Shown piece by piece: positions 1-8,531 of a stretch of DNA of 64,000 nucleotides. The DNA is taken from contig NZ_JACHYN010000015.1 of the NCBI RefSeq assembly GCF_014192915.1, positions 109,043 through 173,042 on the forward strand. Reading direction: 5' to 3'. Position 1 is the first letter of the stretch; every line of letters begins with the position of its first letter. Position numbers and translations under genes: made by a program. The notes under the pieces are model-generated. The model searched no databases, had not been told where the DNA came from, and saw nothing but the letters and a program-made list of their open reading frames with translations. This DNA comes from Azospirillum sp. OGB3 (GTDB lineage Bacteria; Pseudomonadota; Alphaproteobacteria; Azospirillales; Azospirillaceae).

Positions 1-1233
1 AACGCCCTGCGGGTCAGCCATGGCGGCTGGTTCCCGACGCTCAGCCTGTCGGCCAACGGCGGGCGCGAGAGCACGACCAAGCCGGCGGGCCTGCCCAACA
101 CGGACATGAACGCCTCGCAGTTTTCGGCGCGGGCGACGCAGCTGATCTGGGACTTCGACGCGACCAACGCCGACATCCGGCGCGCCCAGGTGACGCTGGT
201 CCGCGCCGACATCGCGGTGGAGCGCGCCCGGCAGGAGCTGCTGGTGGAGGGCCTCACCGCCTACGCCAGCCTCGTCCGCGCCCACCAGCTGCTCTCCTTC
301 GCGCGCCAGTCCGAAGACAACATCCGCCGCCAGACCGGGCTGGAGGAGGTGCGTCTCCAGGAGGGCTTCGGCTTCTCCACCGACGTTCTCCAGGCCAAGA
401 GCCAGCTCGCCGGCGCCCAGGCGCGCCGCGTCGCGGCGGAGGAGGCGACGCAGAACGCGCAGAGCCGCTTCCAGGCCTTCTTCGGCCATGTCCCCTTCCA
501 GGTCAGCAACGCCCAGGTCCTGGCGATGACGCGCGCCGGCCTGCCCGTCTCGCTGGACGCGGCGGTGGAGGAGGCGCGCCGCCACAACCCGCGCCTCCAG
601 GAATTGGCCCTGACCACCGCGGCGGCGCAAGAGGCGGTGACCTCGGTGCGCGGCCGCACGCTCTACCCGCGGATCGACGGCTTCGTGGAACACAACATCA
701 AGCGCGACGTCGCCGGCCAGTCCGGGCGGCAGAACGAGCTGCTGTTCAAACTCCAGGTCACCTTCTCGCTGAACACCGGCCTGACCGCGCTCAACAGCAT
801 CCGGCTGGCCGAGGCCGACCTGCGGGCCGCCGACGCCACCTGGGCCGACCAGGAGCGCACGGTGCTGGAAACCGTCCGCAACAGCTGGAACCGCCTGGAA
901 AGCGCCCGCGCCCAGGTGCAGCTGTTGAACGATCAGGCGAGCCTCGCCGCCGGCTTCCTCGACGTGGCGCGGTCGGAGCGCGAGCTGGGCACCCGGTCGC
1001 TGATCGACATCCTGTCGGGTGAGACGACGCTGATCAACGCGCGCAGCGACGCCGCGGCGGCGGAGACGGAGCTGGTGCTGGCCGGCTACCGGCTGCTCGC
1101 CGCCATGGGCCGGCTGAACGCCACCGACATCCAGACCAAGCCGATGCCGAAGCTGACCGCGCCGGGCCGCGGCGCTTTCCGCGATCAGGGCCAGCGCGAT
1201 CAGGGCCGGCGCGGCACGGGAGACCAGCGATGA
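1..1233 (+). CDS. TolC-family outer membrane efflux protein (5' end cut off)
   Basis: The reading frame is open from the first base, so the N-terminus lies outside the window; 410 residues are visible. The protein is almost entirely alpha-helical, with two repeated blocks rich in Ala, Gln and Arg typical of the outer-membrane-efflux (OEP) family: one around residues 60-160 and one around 255-370. This family forms a trimeric outer-membrane duct with a long periplasmic helical barrel. The stop codon overlaps the start of an ABC exporter (ATGA), and an HlyD-like adaptor follows, so a type I secretion or efflux tripartite complex is the natural reading. The last 20 residues are low-complexity Gly/Arg/Gln and probably disordered. 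The exported substrate cannot be told from this fragment. Confidence 0.85.
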   Translation, partial: NALRVSHGGWFPTLSLSANGGRESTTKPAGLPNTDMNASQFSARATQLIWDFDATNADIRRAQVTLVRADIAVERARQELLVEGLTAYASLVRAHQLLSFARQSEDNIRRQTGLEEVRLQEGFGFSTDVLQAKSQLAGAQARRVAAEEATQNAQSRFQAFFGHVPFQVSNAQVLAMTRAGLPVSLDAAVEEARRHNPRLQELALTTAAAQEAVTSVRGRTLYPRIDGFVEHNIKRDVAGQSGRQNELLFKLQVTFSLNTGLTALNSIRLAEADLRAADATWADQERTVLETVRNSWNRLESARAQVQLLNDQASLAAGFLDVARSERELGTRSLIDILSGETTLINARSDAAAAETELVLAGYRLLAAMGRLNATDIQTKPMPKLTAPGRGAFRDQGQRDQGRRGTGDQR

Positions 1234-2912
1234 GCGGCGGCGCCATCGGCCTGCTGGTGCTGCGGCTGCGCGCCAACCTGCGGCTGACCGCCCGCGTCTT
1301 CGCGGCGTCGCTGGCGGCGAACCTGCTCGGGCTGGCCTCCTCCTTCTACACGATGCTGGTGCTGAACCGCTACGTGACACACGGTGTCGATTCCACGCTG
1401 GCGGCGCTGACCGTCGGCGTCGTGCTGTCCATCGCCTTCGAGCATCTGTTCCGCCACGTCCGGCTGGGCATCGCCGGGCGCATCGGCCGCGCCGAGCACG
1501 AGCGTCTGACCACCGGGGCCTTCGGCATCCTGATGACGGCGCGCAGCGGCGCCGGATCGGCGGAGGGCGACGCCGCGCGGCGCGAGGCGCTGCGGGCGCC
1601 GGAGCAGATCGACTCCGCGCTCGGTTCGGCCAATCTGGCGACTCTGTTCGACCTGCCCTTCGCGCTGGGCTTCATCCTCGTGGTGGCGCTGATCTCCTGG
1701 CCGCTCGCGGCGATCTGCCTCGTCTTCACGCTGCTGGCCATCGCCGCCGGGCTGCTGGCCCAGGCCGACATGCGCGCGGTCGGGCGCGACCTCGCTCAGG
1801 CCGGCGCCGACGCCCAGGGGCTGGTCACCACCGCCATCGTCGGGCGCGACGCGGTCGCCCTGTTCGGCGGCGCCAAGCCGCTGCTCGGCGACTGGCAGCG
1901 CGCCGCCAAGGCTCTGCGCGTCGTCCGCGAGCGCATGTCGATGCGCCAGGGCCGCGCCCAGTCGGCGGCGCAGAGCCTCCAGGCGCTCCAGGGCGTGGCG
2001 GTCATCGCCACCGGCGCCGTTCTGGTGGTGCGCGGCGAGCTGGACGTCGGGTCTCTGATCGGCATCAACCTGCTGGTCGGCCGCGCGCTCGCCCCCTTCA
2101 CCCGGCTGGCCCAGATCGGCGAGTCCCTGGCGATGGCCCGGCAGGCGCAGGTCCGGCTGGAGCAGTTCGCCCGCACCGCGGTCGAGCCGACCGGCGGCAC
2201 CAGCCTGCCCCGCTACGCCGGCACGCTGGAGCTGCGCGACCTGACCTTCACCCCGCCGGGCGGCGTCACGCCGCTGCTGCGCCGGCTGACCCTGTCGGTG
2301 CCCGCCGGCAACATCCTGGTGCTGAAGGGCCGCAACGGCTCGGGCAAATCGACGCTGATCCGCCTGATCGCCGGGCTGGCCGACCCGCAGGAGGGCGCCG
2401 TGCTGGCCGACGGGGTGGACATCCGCAAATTCGCCCCCTCCTGGTGGCGCCAGCAGATCGGGCTGCTGCCGCAGGAGCCGGTGTTCCTCAACCGCACGAT
2501 CCGCGAGAACCTGCTGCTCGCCAACCCGCGCCTGTCGGAGACGGAGCTTCACGCCGTCCTGCACCGCGCCGGGGCCGACCGCACGGTGGCCGACTGCGCC
2601 CAGGGCCTCGACACGCCGCTGCGCAACTTCGGCCACGAATTGCCGACCGGCCACCGCCGCCGGCTGGCGCTGGCCCGCGCCCTGGCGGTCGGCGGGCGGC
2701 TGATCCTGCTCGACGAGCCGACCGACGGGCTGGACTCGGAAGGCACCGCCACCGTCTACCGCACGCTGATCGAGCTGGCGCGGGGCGGTCACACGGTGAT
2801 CATCGCCTCCCACGACCCGCGCATCCTCCAGGGCGCTTCGCTGGTGCTCGACCTCGACCAAACGAACGGCGCGGCTGTCGTCCGCGAGCCGGCGGGGCTG
2901 GTGACGCCATGA
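1230..2912 (+). CDS. Type I secretion ABC exporter (fused permease/ATPase)
   Basis: This 560-residue half-transporter has an N-terminal six-helix membrane domain (about residues 15-290) and a C-terminal nucleotide-binding domain. Walker A is GRNGSGKS at 367-374 and Walker B is LILLDEP near 491-497, followed by a normal D-loop. There is no C39 peptidase domain. The family signature LSGGQ is altered to LPTGH at 471-475, which is unusual and may affect ATP turnover. The ATG overlaps the TolC stop, and its own stop overlaps the next ATG, so all three genes are probably translated as a coupled unit. It resembles the PrtD/HlyB/LapB class that exports proteins through TolC and HlyD partners. No RTX-type substrate is in the window. 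Confidence 0.85.
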   Translation: MSGGAIGLLVLRLRANLRLTARVFAASLAANLLGLASSFYTMLVLNRYVTHGVDSTLAALTVGVVLSIAFEHLFRHVRLGIAGRIGRAEHERLTTGAFGILMTARSGAGSAEGDAARREALRAPEQIDSALGSANLATLFDLPFALGFILVVALISWPLAAICLVFTLLAIAAGLLAQADMRAVGRDLAQAGADAQGLVTTAIVGRDAVALFGGAKPLLGDWQRAAKALRVVRERMSMRQGRAQSAAQSLQALQGVAVIATGAVLVVRGELDVGSLIGINLLVGRALAPFTRLAQIGESLAMARQAQVRLEQFARTAVEPTGGTSLPRYAGTLELRDLTFTPPGGVTPLLRRLTLSVPAGNILVLKGRNGSGKSTLIRLIAGLADPQEGAVLADGVDIRKFAPSWWRQQIGLLPQEPVFLNRTIRENLLLANPRLSETELHAVLHRAGADRTVADCAQGLDTPLRNFGHELPTGHRRRLALARALAVGGRLILLDEPTDGLDSEGTATVYRTLIELARGGHTVIIASHDPRILQGASLVLDLDQTNGAAVVREPAGLVTP

Positions 2913-4297
2913 AGCCGCTTCCCCTGCTGACCCGCAAGCCGGCCACCGCCCCCGCCGCGTCCGTGCCGCCGGTCATTCCGACGGGCATTCCGGCTGCTCT
3001 CCCGGCCTCCCTGACGGGGGCGCAGCCCGCCGACCCCGAAAGCCGCTTCGGCGACGGCCTGTTCGTCGTCAGCATCGCCGCCTTCCTCGCCGCACTCGGC
3101 TGGGCGGCCATCGCCGAGCTGAACGTCTCCAGCAGCGCGCCCGGCGACGTGGTGCCGCTGTCCTACAACCAGTCGGTTCAGCATTTCGAGGGCGGCATCG
3201 TCCGCGACATCCTGGTGCAGGAGGGCGATTCGGTCACCGCCGGCCAGGTGTTGGTCGAACTTGACCAGACCAAGATCCGCGCCGACCTGGAGGAGCTGAA
3301 GCTGCGCCTCGGCTCGCTGTCCGCCGACACCGCGCGGCTGGAGGCGGAGGTCGGGCGCCGCGAGGCCATCGACTTCCCCGAGCGGTTGCAGCGCGAGCGG
3401 CCCGATCTGGTGGCACAGACCCGAGACCTGTTCCGCGCCCGCCGCGACCGGCTGGCCTCCGACCTCGACATCCAGCGCCAGGACATCGCCCAGCGCGAGC
3501 AGCAGGTGGCCGCCGTGCGGGCGCGCATCGGCGGCTCGCAGGTGGCGCAAGGGCTGATCCGCGAGCAGCTTTCCATCAGCGAGACCCTGCTGAAGCGCGA
3601 GATCACCAACCGCATGAAGCACTTGGAGCTGCTGCGCGACGACGCCCGCGTCAGCAGCGCCATCGCCGAGGACCGCGCCACGCTGGCCCAGGCCGAGGCG
3701 GCGCTGGCCGAAGCGCGCAGCAAGCTGGTGTGGATCGGCCGCAAGTACGAGGAGGAGAGCCGCAACGCCCTCGACGAGGCCCGCCGCAACCACGACGAGT
3801 TGTCGCAGCGCCTGACCCGCTACCAGGACAGCCTGGACCGCAGCAGCCTGCGCGCCCCCATGGACGGCATCGTCAAGACGCTGGCCGTCTCGACCAAGGG
3901 CGCCGTGGTCAAGGCCGGCGAGACGGTGGTGGAGCTGGTGCCGCGCGACGGCAAGCTGGTGGTGGACGCCCGCCTGCCGGTGCAGGACATCGGCTATGTC
4001 CGCCCCGACCAGCCGGTGGTGGTGACGCTCGCCGGCGGCGACGCCTCGCGCTTCGGCCACATCGAGGGGCGGGTGCGGACGATCAGCCCCGACACGCTGC
4101 TCGACGCCAACAAGCAGTCCTACTACAAGGTCCGCGTCGAGCTGCCGGTGACCCGTTTCGACTACGGCGGCAAGACCTACGAGCTGTTCCCCGGCGTGCG
4201 CGTGACCTGCAGCATCCTGACCGGGCGGCGCACCATCCTCGACTATGTGTTCTCGCCGGTCCTCAACGGCCTCCAGCACGCGATGCAGGAGCAATGA
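2909..4297 (+). CDS. HlyD-family periplasmic adaptor of type I secretion
   Basis: The protein has 462 residues: a Pro/Ala-rich cytoplasmic start, one membrane helix near residues 47-65, then a biotinyl-lipoyl-like hybrid motif (VQHFEGGIVRDILVQEGD) typical of PrtE/HlyD adaptors. A long coiled coil spans about residues 125-310, and a second lipoyl half and beta-barrel follow. Such proteins bridge the inner-membrane ABC exporter and TolC. The ATG at 2909 overlaps the exporter stop (ATGA). Upstream in-frame starts would run through the exporter gene and lack support. It closes the TolC-ABC-HlyD set; the next gene is separated by 262 bp holding a palindromic repeat. Confidence 0.88.
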   Translation: MKPLPLLTRKPATAPAASVPPVIPTGIPAALPASLTGAQPADPESRFGDGLFVVSIAAFLAALGWAAIAELNVSSSAPGDVVPLSYNQSVQHFEGGIVRDILVQEGDSVTAGQVLVELDQTKIRADLEELKLRLGSLSADTARLEAEVGRREAIDFPERLQRERPDLVAQTRDLFRARRDRLASDLDIQRQDIAQREQQVAAVRARIGGSQVAQGLIREQLSISETLLKREITNRMKHLELLRDDARVSSAIAEDRATLAQAEAALAEARSKLVWIGRKYEEESRNALDEARRNHDELSQRLTRYQDSLDRSSLRAPMDGIVKTLAVSTKGAVVKAGETVVELVPRDGKLVVDARLPVQDIGYVRPDQPVVVTLAGGDASRFGHIEGRVRTISPDTLLDANKQSYYKVRVELPVTRFDYGGKTYELFPGVRVTCSILTGRRTILDYVFSPVLNGLQHAMQEQ

Positions 4298-4326
4298 GGA
4301 TGGGCACCCCTTTCCCCGCGTCCATT

Positions 4327-4528
4327 CCCCTCTCCCGTCCCGGGAGAGGGAGGGACCCGCGCGAAGCGCGGGAGGGTGAGGGTCGTCCAACGGCGCGACC
4401 ACCCGATCCTTGCATTCACCCTCACCCTTCCCGCTTCGCGGGCCCCTTCCCTCTCCCGGGGCTCTCGGCGGCCAAAGGCCGCCTGACGCCGTCAGCGCCC
4501 GCATGCGGGCGCGAGAGGCGGGAGAGGG
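4327..4528. repeat. Intergenic palindromic repeat, copy A
   Basis: This is a non-coding block made of nested inverted repeats: CCCTCTCCC/GGGAGAGGG arms at both ends and GGGTGAGGGT/ACCCTCACCC arms inside. A second copy with the same order of arms lies at 57147-57284. It is a REP-like dispersed element that could fold into a strong RNA hairpin. It sits between the HlyD-like gene and the next gene and may separate two transcripts. Confidence 0.75.
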
Positions 4529-4559
4529 AAACGACCGCTGACCGCCCGAGGCCCACCCC

Positions 4560-7500
4560 ATGCTGAGCTCGCTCCAGCCCCGCTCCCGGCCGCCGCTGCG
4601 CTGGTCGCACCTGACCAAGAAGGCGCGCTTCGCGCTGATCCTGGCGGCGGCGATGCTCGTCACCGTGCTGGTCTCCCTGGTCGTCCGCGCCGGCTTCCTC
4701 GGCGACAGCGCGCGAGAGCCGCTGACCGTCGCCGTCGTCGGGCCGCTCAGCGGGCCGGACGCGGCGCTGGGGCTGGCCCTGCGCAAGGGGGCGGCGCTGC
4801 GCGCCGACACCATCAACGCGGCGGGCGGCATCGCCGGCCGTCCCGTGGTGGTCAAGCCCTTCGACGACGAGGGCGACAAGGGCAAGTCGCTGGAGATCGC
4901 CCGGCGCATCTCGAACGACCCGTCCGTCCTCGCGGTGATCGGCCACACGCCCGACGCCACCGACAGCGCGACGGCGATCTACGCCCAGCGGCAGATCCCG
5001 CTGATCGCCCCGCGCCCGCTGGTCCGCCCGGCCGACGCCGCGCCCAGCCCCTGGCTGTTCAGCATCACGCTGGACCGCACGCACGAGACGCGCTTCCTCG
5101 CCAACTACGTGCGCAACGTGGTCGGCGAACCGACCGTCGCCATCGTCCGCGAGGACAGCGAGCAGGCGGCTGGGCAGGCCGGCCAGTTCGACGCGATCCT
5201 CCAGCGCTTCGGCACCCGGCTGGTCGGCCAATGGACCTTCGCGCCGGGCCGCGGCGGTGCGTCCGCGCTGCCAGCGCTGGCCCAGGCGGTCAAGGAGAAG
5301 ATGCCGACCGGCGCCATCATCGTCATCGGGTCAGCGGTGGACAGCGCGCGGGTGGTGGTGGCGCTGCGCGACGCCGGGGTGCGCAACCTGATCGCCGGCA
5401 GCTCGGAGATGGCCAGCTCGGCCTTCCGCACCGAGATCGTCGCCCAGACGCAGGCCAACCCCAAGGCGCTGACCCCGGAGGCCTACGGCCACGGTCTGCT
5501 GGTGTCCTCGCCCGTTCTGTTCGACACGGCGAACGAGCGGGCGCAGCGCTTCTACGGCCAGTATGTGAAGCGTTTCAACGCGGTGCCCGACTGGGCGGCG
5601 GCGCTGGGCGCCGACGGCGTGGACCTCATCGCCGGAGCCATCGCGAAGACGAACACCGCCACCGGCAAGCCGGACGGCGAAGCGCTGCGCCGCGCCATCG
5701 CCGACCACGACCGCGCCGAGACCGCCTTCCAGGGCACGGTCGGCACCTGGACCTTCGACGCGCACGGCCAGGCGACCCTGCCGGTGATGATGGCCTCCTA
5801 CAACGGCCTGAACCCGGTGGCGGCGCTGACCCAGCTCCAGCCGATCCGCGAGGCCGGAGTCTCAAACTTCCTGGAGGAGGTCACCAAGGGCCGGGCGCTC
5901 TACGTCAACGACCGCTTCATGTACAAGACGGACGTCATCTACACCGGCGTCCAGCTCCATGAGATCCGCGACCTGAACCCGGACGCCAACGAGGCGACGC
6001 TGAACCTGACGATCTGGTTCCGCTACCGCGGCACCTTCAACCCGGCGGACGTCGTCTTCACCAACGCGGTCAAGCCGGTCGAGCTGGGCAAGCCCTACCG
6101 CGAGGAGCGCGGCGAGGTCACCACCTACGTCGCCTACCGGATCGAGGGGCGCTTCGCCCTGAACGTCTTCGACCAGCGCCCGCCCTACGGCAGCCAGACG
6201 GTCGGCGTCAGCTTCCGCCACCGGACGCAGAACCGCAACACGGTGATGTTCGTCACCGACGTGCTCGGCATGTCGCTGGTCGACACCAACGACTTCGTGG
6301 AGAAGCTGAAGGCGATGGCCGCGGCGGAGACCGCGTCCGCCGCCGATCCGGGCCTCGCCGACCGCTTCCGCCGCGCACTGGAGGGTGAGAGCGAAAGCTC
6401 CACACTGCTCGACCAGCTCCGCGCCAAGCGGGTGCTGGCGCCGTCGCCCGGCTGGCGGCTGGCGCGCGCCTGGATCTCGCAGGACGTCGCCTCGGTCGGC
6501 AGCGAGGGCGATCCGAACTATGTCGGTTTCGGGCGCCCGCAGCCGGACTTCTCGCGCGTCGACTTCGGCGTGGTCGCGGCACCAGACTCTCCGGCGGCGC
6601 GCGACTTCATCCACCGCGACTTCTTCGTCTACATCGCCATCTTCAGCGCCGTCCTGGCGGTCTTCGCCGCCGCCATGGACCGCCGCGACCGTGGCCAGTT
6701 CTGGAAGATCCAGACGCTGTTCATGCGCATCCTGTCCTGGCCGCTGCTGCTGATGTCCATCGGCAACATCGTGCTGGACCAGGCGGTGGCGACGTTGCCG
6801 CCGAGCGGGATCGCCATGGTGGTGAACGGCGTCAACGTGCTGTGGTGGATCGTGCCGGCCATCCTGGTCGACCGCACGCTGGAGCGCTTCGTCTGGACCC
6901 CGCTGGAGATCCGCACCCAGCGCAAGATTCCCGGCATCGTCCGCCGCTTCTCCACCCTGATCGTCTTCGGCTTCGCCGGCTGCGGCATCATCGCCTTCGT
7001 GCTGAAGCAGCCGATCACCAGCCTGCTCGCCGCCTCCGGCCTCGTCGGCATGGTCATCGGCCTCGCCATCCAGGCCAACATCGCCAACGTCTTCTCCGGC
7101 ATCGTCCTGAACATCGAGCGGCCGTTCCAGATCGGCGACAGCATCCAGATCACCGATCTGGTGCGCGGTGTCGTGGTCGACATGACGTGGCGCACGGTGC
7201 GCATCCGCAACGTCGCCGGCTTCATCGTCGCCATGCCCAACGCCAAGGTGTCGGAGGCGACGGTCGTCAATTTCAGCGCGGTCGACCGGGTGTCGATGAA
7301 GCTCGAATACTACGCCGACGCCCGCCACGACCCCGGCCGGATGGGCGGCCTGCTGACCACCGCCCTGCAAAACGCTGACAAGGTCCTGCCCAGCGCCACC
7401 GGCGGTCCGCCCTTCGTCCGCTACGACGGCATCCGCGGCGTCAACGGCCAGTGGCTGTGCAAGTACAACCTGTTCTTCTGGGTCGAGGACTACGACGCCA

Positions 7501-7646
7501 GCTTCGTCGTGCCGGAGCTGGTCTGGCGGTCGGTCTACCGCACGCTGGCCGAGGCCGGCATCGAGCCGACCCCGCCCGACCTGATGGAGGCCGCCGGCCC
7601 CGCCGCGGTCGCCACCAACGCCCAGCGCAAGGCGATTCCGGCATGA
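4560..7646 (+). CDS. Periplasmic-binding / Cys-loop-like / MscS channel fusion protein
   Basis: This is a 1028-residue chimeric membrane protein. An N-terminal helix (about 24-46) is followed by a type-1 periplasmic-binding domain of the Leu/Ile/Val receptor class (about 55-440; it opens with TVAVVGPLSGPDAALG). Residues about 458-670 resemble the extracellular beta-sandwich of prokaryotic pentameric ligand-gated channels: a first strand ending in a TIWFRYRG-type segment, and a Pro-loop-like segment (RPPYGSQ, near 540-546). Membrane helices start near 685, and an MscS pore helix and beta domain occupy about 790-1000 (Gly/Ala-rich GLVGMVIGLAIQANIANVF, then IERPFQIGDSI). The likely role is an ion or osmolyte channel gated by a periplasmic ligand. 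The PBP and MscS calls are firm; the Cys-loop-like call rests on pattern reading alone. Its stop overlaps the next ATG. Confidence 0.8.
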   Translation: MLSSLQPRSRPPLRWSHLTKKARFALILAAAMLVTVLVSLVVRAGFLGDSAREPLTVAVVGPLSGPDAALGLALRKGAALRADTINAAGGIAGRPVVVKPFDDEGDKGKSLEIARRISNDPSVLAVIGHTPDATDSATAIYAQRQIPLIAPRPLVRPADAAPSPWLFSITLDRTHETRFLANYVRNVVGEPTVAIVREDSEQAAGQAGQFDAILQRFGTRLVGQWTFAPGRGGASALPALAQAVKEKMPTGAIIVIGSAVDSARVVVALRDAGVRNLIAGSSEMASSAFRTEIVAQTQANPKALTPEAYGHGLLVSSPVLFDTANERAQRFYGQYVKRFNAVPDWAAALGADGVDLIAGAIAKTNTATGKPDGEALRRAIADHDRAETAFQGTVGTWTFDAHGQATLPVMMASYNGLNPVAALTQLQPIREAGVSNFLEEVTKGRALYVNDRFMYKTDVIYTGVQLHEIRDLNPDANEATLNLTIWFRYRGTFNPADVVFTNAVKPVELGKPYREERGEVTTYVAYRIEGRFALNVFDQRPPYGSQTVGVSFRHRTQNRNTVMFVTDVLGMSLVDTNDFVEKLKAMAAAETASAADPGLADRFRRALEGESESSTLLDQLRAKRVLAPSPGWRLARAWISQDVASVGSEGDPNYVGFGRPQPDFSRVDFGVVAAPDSPAARDFIHRDFFVYIAIFSAVLAVFAAAMDRRDRGQFWKIQTLFMRILSWPLLLMSIGNIVLDQAVATLPPSGIAMVVNGVNVLWWIVPAILVDRTLERFVWTPLEIRTQRKIPGIVRRFSTLIVFGFAGCGIIAFVLKQPITSLLAASGLVGMVIGLAIQANIANVFSGIVLNIERPFQIGDSIQITDLVRGVVVDMTWRTVRIRNVAGFIVAMPNAKVSEATVVNFSAVDRVSMKLEYYADARHDPGRMGGLLTTALQNADKVLPSATGGPPFVRYDGIRGVNGQWLCKYNLFFWVEDYDASFVVPELVWRSVYRTLAEAGIEPTPPDLMEAAGPAAVATNAQRKAIPA

Positions 7647-8065
7647 GCAGGCCCGGCATGAGCAGGAAGACCCCGATGATGCGAACCCTGATTGCCGCGA
7701 CGGCGCTGCTGCCGGTCCTGCTCGCCGGGACGGGCTGCGCGCCGCTCGGCAGCGACCGACCCGGCGCGATCCTGGAGAAGGTGGCCGACGGCGACTACGA
7801 CGTCGGCATCCGCTACCCCGCCAAGCGGGCCCGCTACGTGATGATCGTCGAGGAGGACGAGGACGGCTTCGTCGTGACCAACCGCCCCGCCGGCGCCCGC
7901 GAGGCGGACGCCGCCCCGGCCCCGGTCTCAACCCCGGTGGTGGTGCAGCCGCAACGCAACGACCGCGTGCTCGCCCCCTGCGCCGAGGCGACCGGCAACT
8001 GGTACCGCCACACCCCGGCGGGCTACGTCTGTGCCGGCCAGTCGGCGCCCGGCAACGGGGGCTGA
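7643..8065 (+). CDS. Small exported (probable lipo)protein, unknown function
   Basis: The predicted protein has 140 residues from an ATG that overlaps the previous stop (ATGA); in-frame ATGs at 7658 and 7673 are alternatives. A hydrophobic signal segment ends in LLAGTGC, a loose lipobox, so the mature protein probably starts at this Cys. The mature part has a short acidic segment (IVEEDEDGF), an Ala/Pro linker and a C-terminal segment with two Cys. No known family was recognised. Its position, co-translated between the channel fusion and the TssJ-like lipoprotein, suggests it belongs to the same envelope complex. Confidence 0.65.
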   Translation: MSRPGMSRKTPMMRTLIAATALLPVLLAGTGCAPLGSDRPGAILEKVADGDYDVGIRYPAKRARYVMIVEEDEDGFVVTNRPAGAREADAAPAPVSTPVVVQPQRNDRVLAPCAEATGNWYRHTPAGYVCAGQSAPGNGG

Positions 8066-8066
8066 C

Positions 8067-8531
8067 ATGACGCGCCTCGCGATCATCCTCGCTCTGACGC
8101 TCGCCGGCTGCGCCGCAGGTGCCCCCACGCCCAATGCGGGGCGCGCCGACGCGCCGGTGCTGCGCATCGTCGCCGCGCCCGACGCCAACGGGCGGCGCCC
8201 GGTGGCGGTTGACGTGGTGCGGGTGGCCGACCCGGCGCTGGCCGGACGGCTGGCCGGGCTCGACGCTTCTGGCTGGTTCCGCGACCGTGAGGCGCTGAGC
8301 GCCGACGCCGGCAGCCGGATCGCCATCGCCTCCTGGGAGATGGTGCCGGGCCAGAGCGTGCTTCTGCACAGCCTGCCGCCCTTCGCCACCCCCCCGACCC
8401 AAACCCTCGTCTACGCGCTGTACGGCGCACCCGGCACCCATCGGCAGGCGCTGGACGGCGCCGGCGCCCTGGACGTGCGGCTGGGACGGGACAGCTTCAC
8501 CGTGGCTCCGCTGACGGAGGGAACGCCGTGA
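8067..8531 (+). CDS. TssJ-like outer-membrane lipoprotein
   Basis: This 154-residue lipoprotein has a short signal peptide and a clear lipobox (LAGC, Cys15). The mature part is beta-rich with a WEMVPGQ segment near residues 92-98, similar to the short sandwich lipoproteins (TssJ) that anchor type VI membrane complexes. The family call leans on the two genes that follow, which are TssL-like and TssM-like. It lies one base after the preceding stop, and its own stop overlaps the next GTG start. It could be an unrelated lipoprotein if the weak resemblance is by chance. Confidence 0.55.
   Translation: MTRLAIILALTLAGCAAGAPTPNAGRADAPVLRIVAAPDANGRRPVAVDVVRVADPALAGRLAGLDASGWFRDREALSADAGSRIAIASWEMVPGQSVLLHSLPPFATPPTQTLVYALYGAPGTHRQALDGAGALDVRLGRDSFTVAPLTEGTP

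Noticed and set aside
1200..2861. A 553-codon minus-strand ORF opposite the ABC exporter
   Set aside because: The exporter has Walker motifs and coupled starts; the opposite frame gives only Gln/Arg/Gly-rich sequence.
2444..2908. Long upstream extension of the HlyD-like gene
   Set aside because: It overlaps the exporter ATPase domain; ATG 2909 with the ATGA overlap is the sensible start.
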